Below the pieces are notes generated by a model that was not told the DNA's origin, did not search any database, and was given only the letters and a program-made list of their open reading frames with translations. A DNA stretch of 6,726 bases from Limisphaerales bacterium. GTDB taxonomy: Bacteria; Verrucomicrobiota; Verrucomicrobiia; Limisphaerales; UBA11358. The stretch is taken from the NCBI GenBank assembly GCA_027451565.1, contig DAIDJC010000002.1:1-6726 (forward strand), given 5' to 3'. Made by a program: the position numbers and the translations under genes. Of the stretch, positions 6,219-6,726 are shown piece by piece (the first letter of the stretch is position 1; each line of letters begins with the position of its first letter).

Positions 6219-6726
6219 TCAGTCAGGTGGACGATGCCCGAGGAGGGGCGAATTTTCTGCCTGCAACAGTTTCAAGGCTTCCAAGGCGGCGGCGGTTTCC
6301 GCAAGTCTTTTGGTTTTACCCCGACCCCGGGCCAGTTCCCGGCCCTCATGGAAAACGGCGCATTCAAAACTCTGGTCATGTTTTGCGCCTTCGGCAGAGA
6401 TCAATTGATACTCGGGGGTGGCATTGGATGTGGATTGAAGCCGCTCCTGCAAGGCCCCTTTGGGATTCTCAAGGCCCGGCGAGGTTTCAAGGTGTTTGAG
6501 TTCCTCTGAGTATTCCCTTTGGATGAAGGAACGCACGGTTTCAAATCCTTGATCCAATAAAATGGCGCCCAAGACAGCCTCATAGGCGTCCGCCAGGGCT
6601 GAGGGACGGTTTCGACCACCGCTTTTTTCCTCGCCCTTGCTGAGGATCAGGAGCGGTCCCAAATCAAGCGCGCGGCCCCTCAGGGCCAAAGCATGGCGGT
6701 TGACCAGTTTGGCCCTGCATTGCGTG
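6219..6726 (-). CDS. rnc: Ribonuclease III, C-terminal part (5' end beyond the window)
   Basis: A double-strand-specific endoribonuclease that matures rRNA precursors and processes structured RNAs, acting as a homodimer with Mg2+. The 168 visible residues cover the end of the catalytic domain and the complete RNA-binding domain. GKGEEKSGGRNRPS followed by LADAYEAVLGAILLDQGF is the classical family block; the Asp and Glu of ADAYEA are the metal ligands matching Asp114 and Glu117 of the E. coli enzyme. After a short linker, NPKGALQERLQ opens the double-stranded RNA-binding domain, which ends with GRGKTKRLAETAAALEAL. The frame stays open through the right edge, reading KLVNRHALALRGRAL upstream, so the in-frame TTG at 6689 is internal, not a start. 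About 60-80 N-terminal residues, including the ERLEFLGD signature, are missing because of the window edge. It converges on the scaffold gene with a 47-bp gap. Confidence 0.93.
   Translation of the reverse strand, partial: TQCRAKLVNRHALALRGRALDLGPLLILSKGEEKSGGRNRPSALADAYEAVLGAILLDQGFETVRSFIQREYSEELKHLETSPGLENPKGALQERLQSTSNATPEYQLISAEGAKHDQSFECAVFHEGRELARGRGKTKRLAETAAALEALKLLQAENSPLLGHRPPD

Overview
The window carries seven protein-coding genes and no RNA gene, mobile element or CRISPR array that I can see. It looks like ordinary chromosomal DNA from a free-living bacterium of moderately high GC. The mix of an ExuT-like transporter, a trimeric-type purine nucleoside phosphorylase, a soluble PAS/kinase/receiver hybrid, a LysR regulator and a NifU-like scaffold, together with starts lacking Shine-Dalgarno motifs, reminds me most of Verrucomicrobiota (Pedosphaera/Limisphaera-type). 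That assignment rests on recognition, not on a search, and is tentative.

Layout. The left edge (1-139) holds only the 3' flank of the transporter; no gene is convincing there. A 12-helix MFS transporter of the ExuT-like anion:cation symporter type runs on the minus strand (140-1495). A divergent intergenic region of about 170 bp separates it from a plus-strand series: a small orphan lipoprotein (1665-2051), purine nucleoside phosphorylase (2203-3057), a hybrid histidine kinase/response regulator (3200-4723), a LysR-type regulator (4754-5635) and an IscU/NifU-type Fe-S scaffold (5677-6171). A likely intrinsic terminator closes this series. Convergent to it, the C-terminal two thirds of ribonuclease III (rnc) enters from the right edge on the minus strand (6726-6219).

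How the genes may work together. The lipoprotein and the phosphorylase each follow gaps of about 140-170 bp and may be separate units. The kinase, LysR and scaffold genes are separated by only 30 and 41 bp and are plausibly co-transcribed. The most unusual feature is in the kinase: its DHp helix keeps the DFNN motif, but the phosphoacceptor histidine before it is a leucine, while the ATP-binding and receiver domains look intact. This makes a possible non-canonical signalling protein placed directly upstream of a one-component regulator and an Fe-S assembly gene. I see no other sign of a new multi-gene system.
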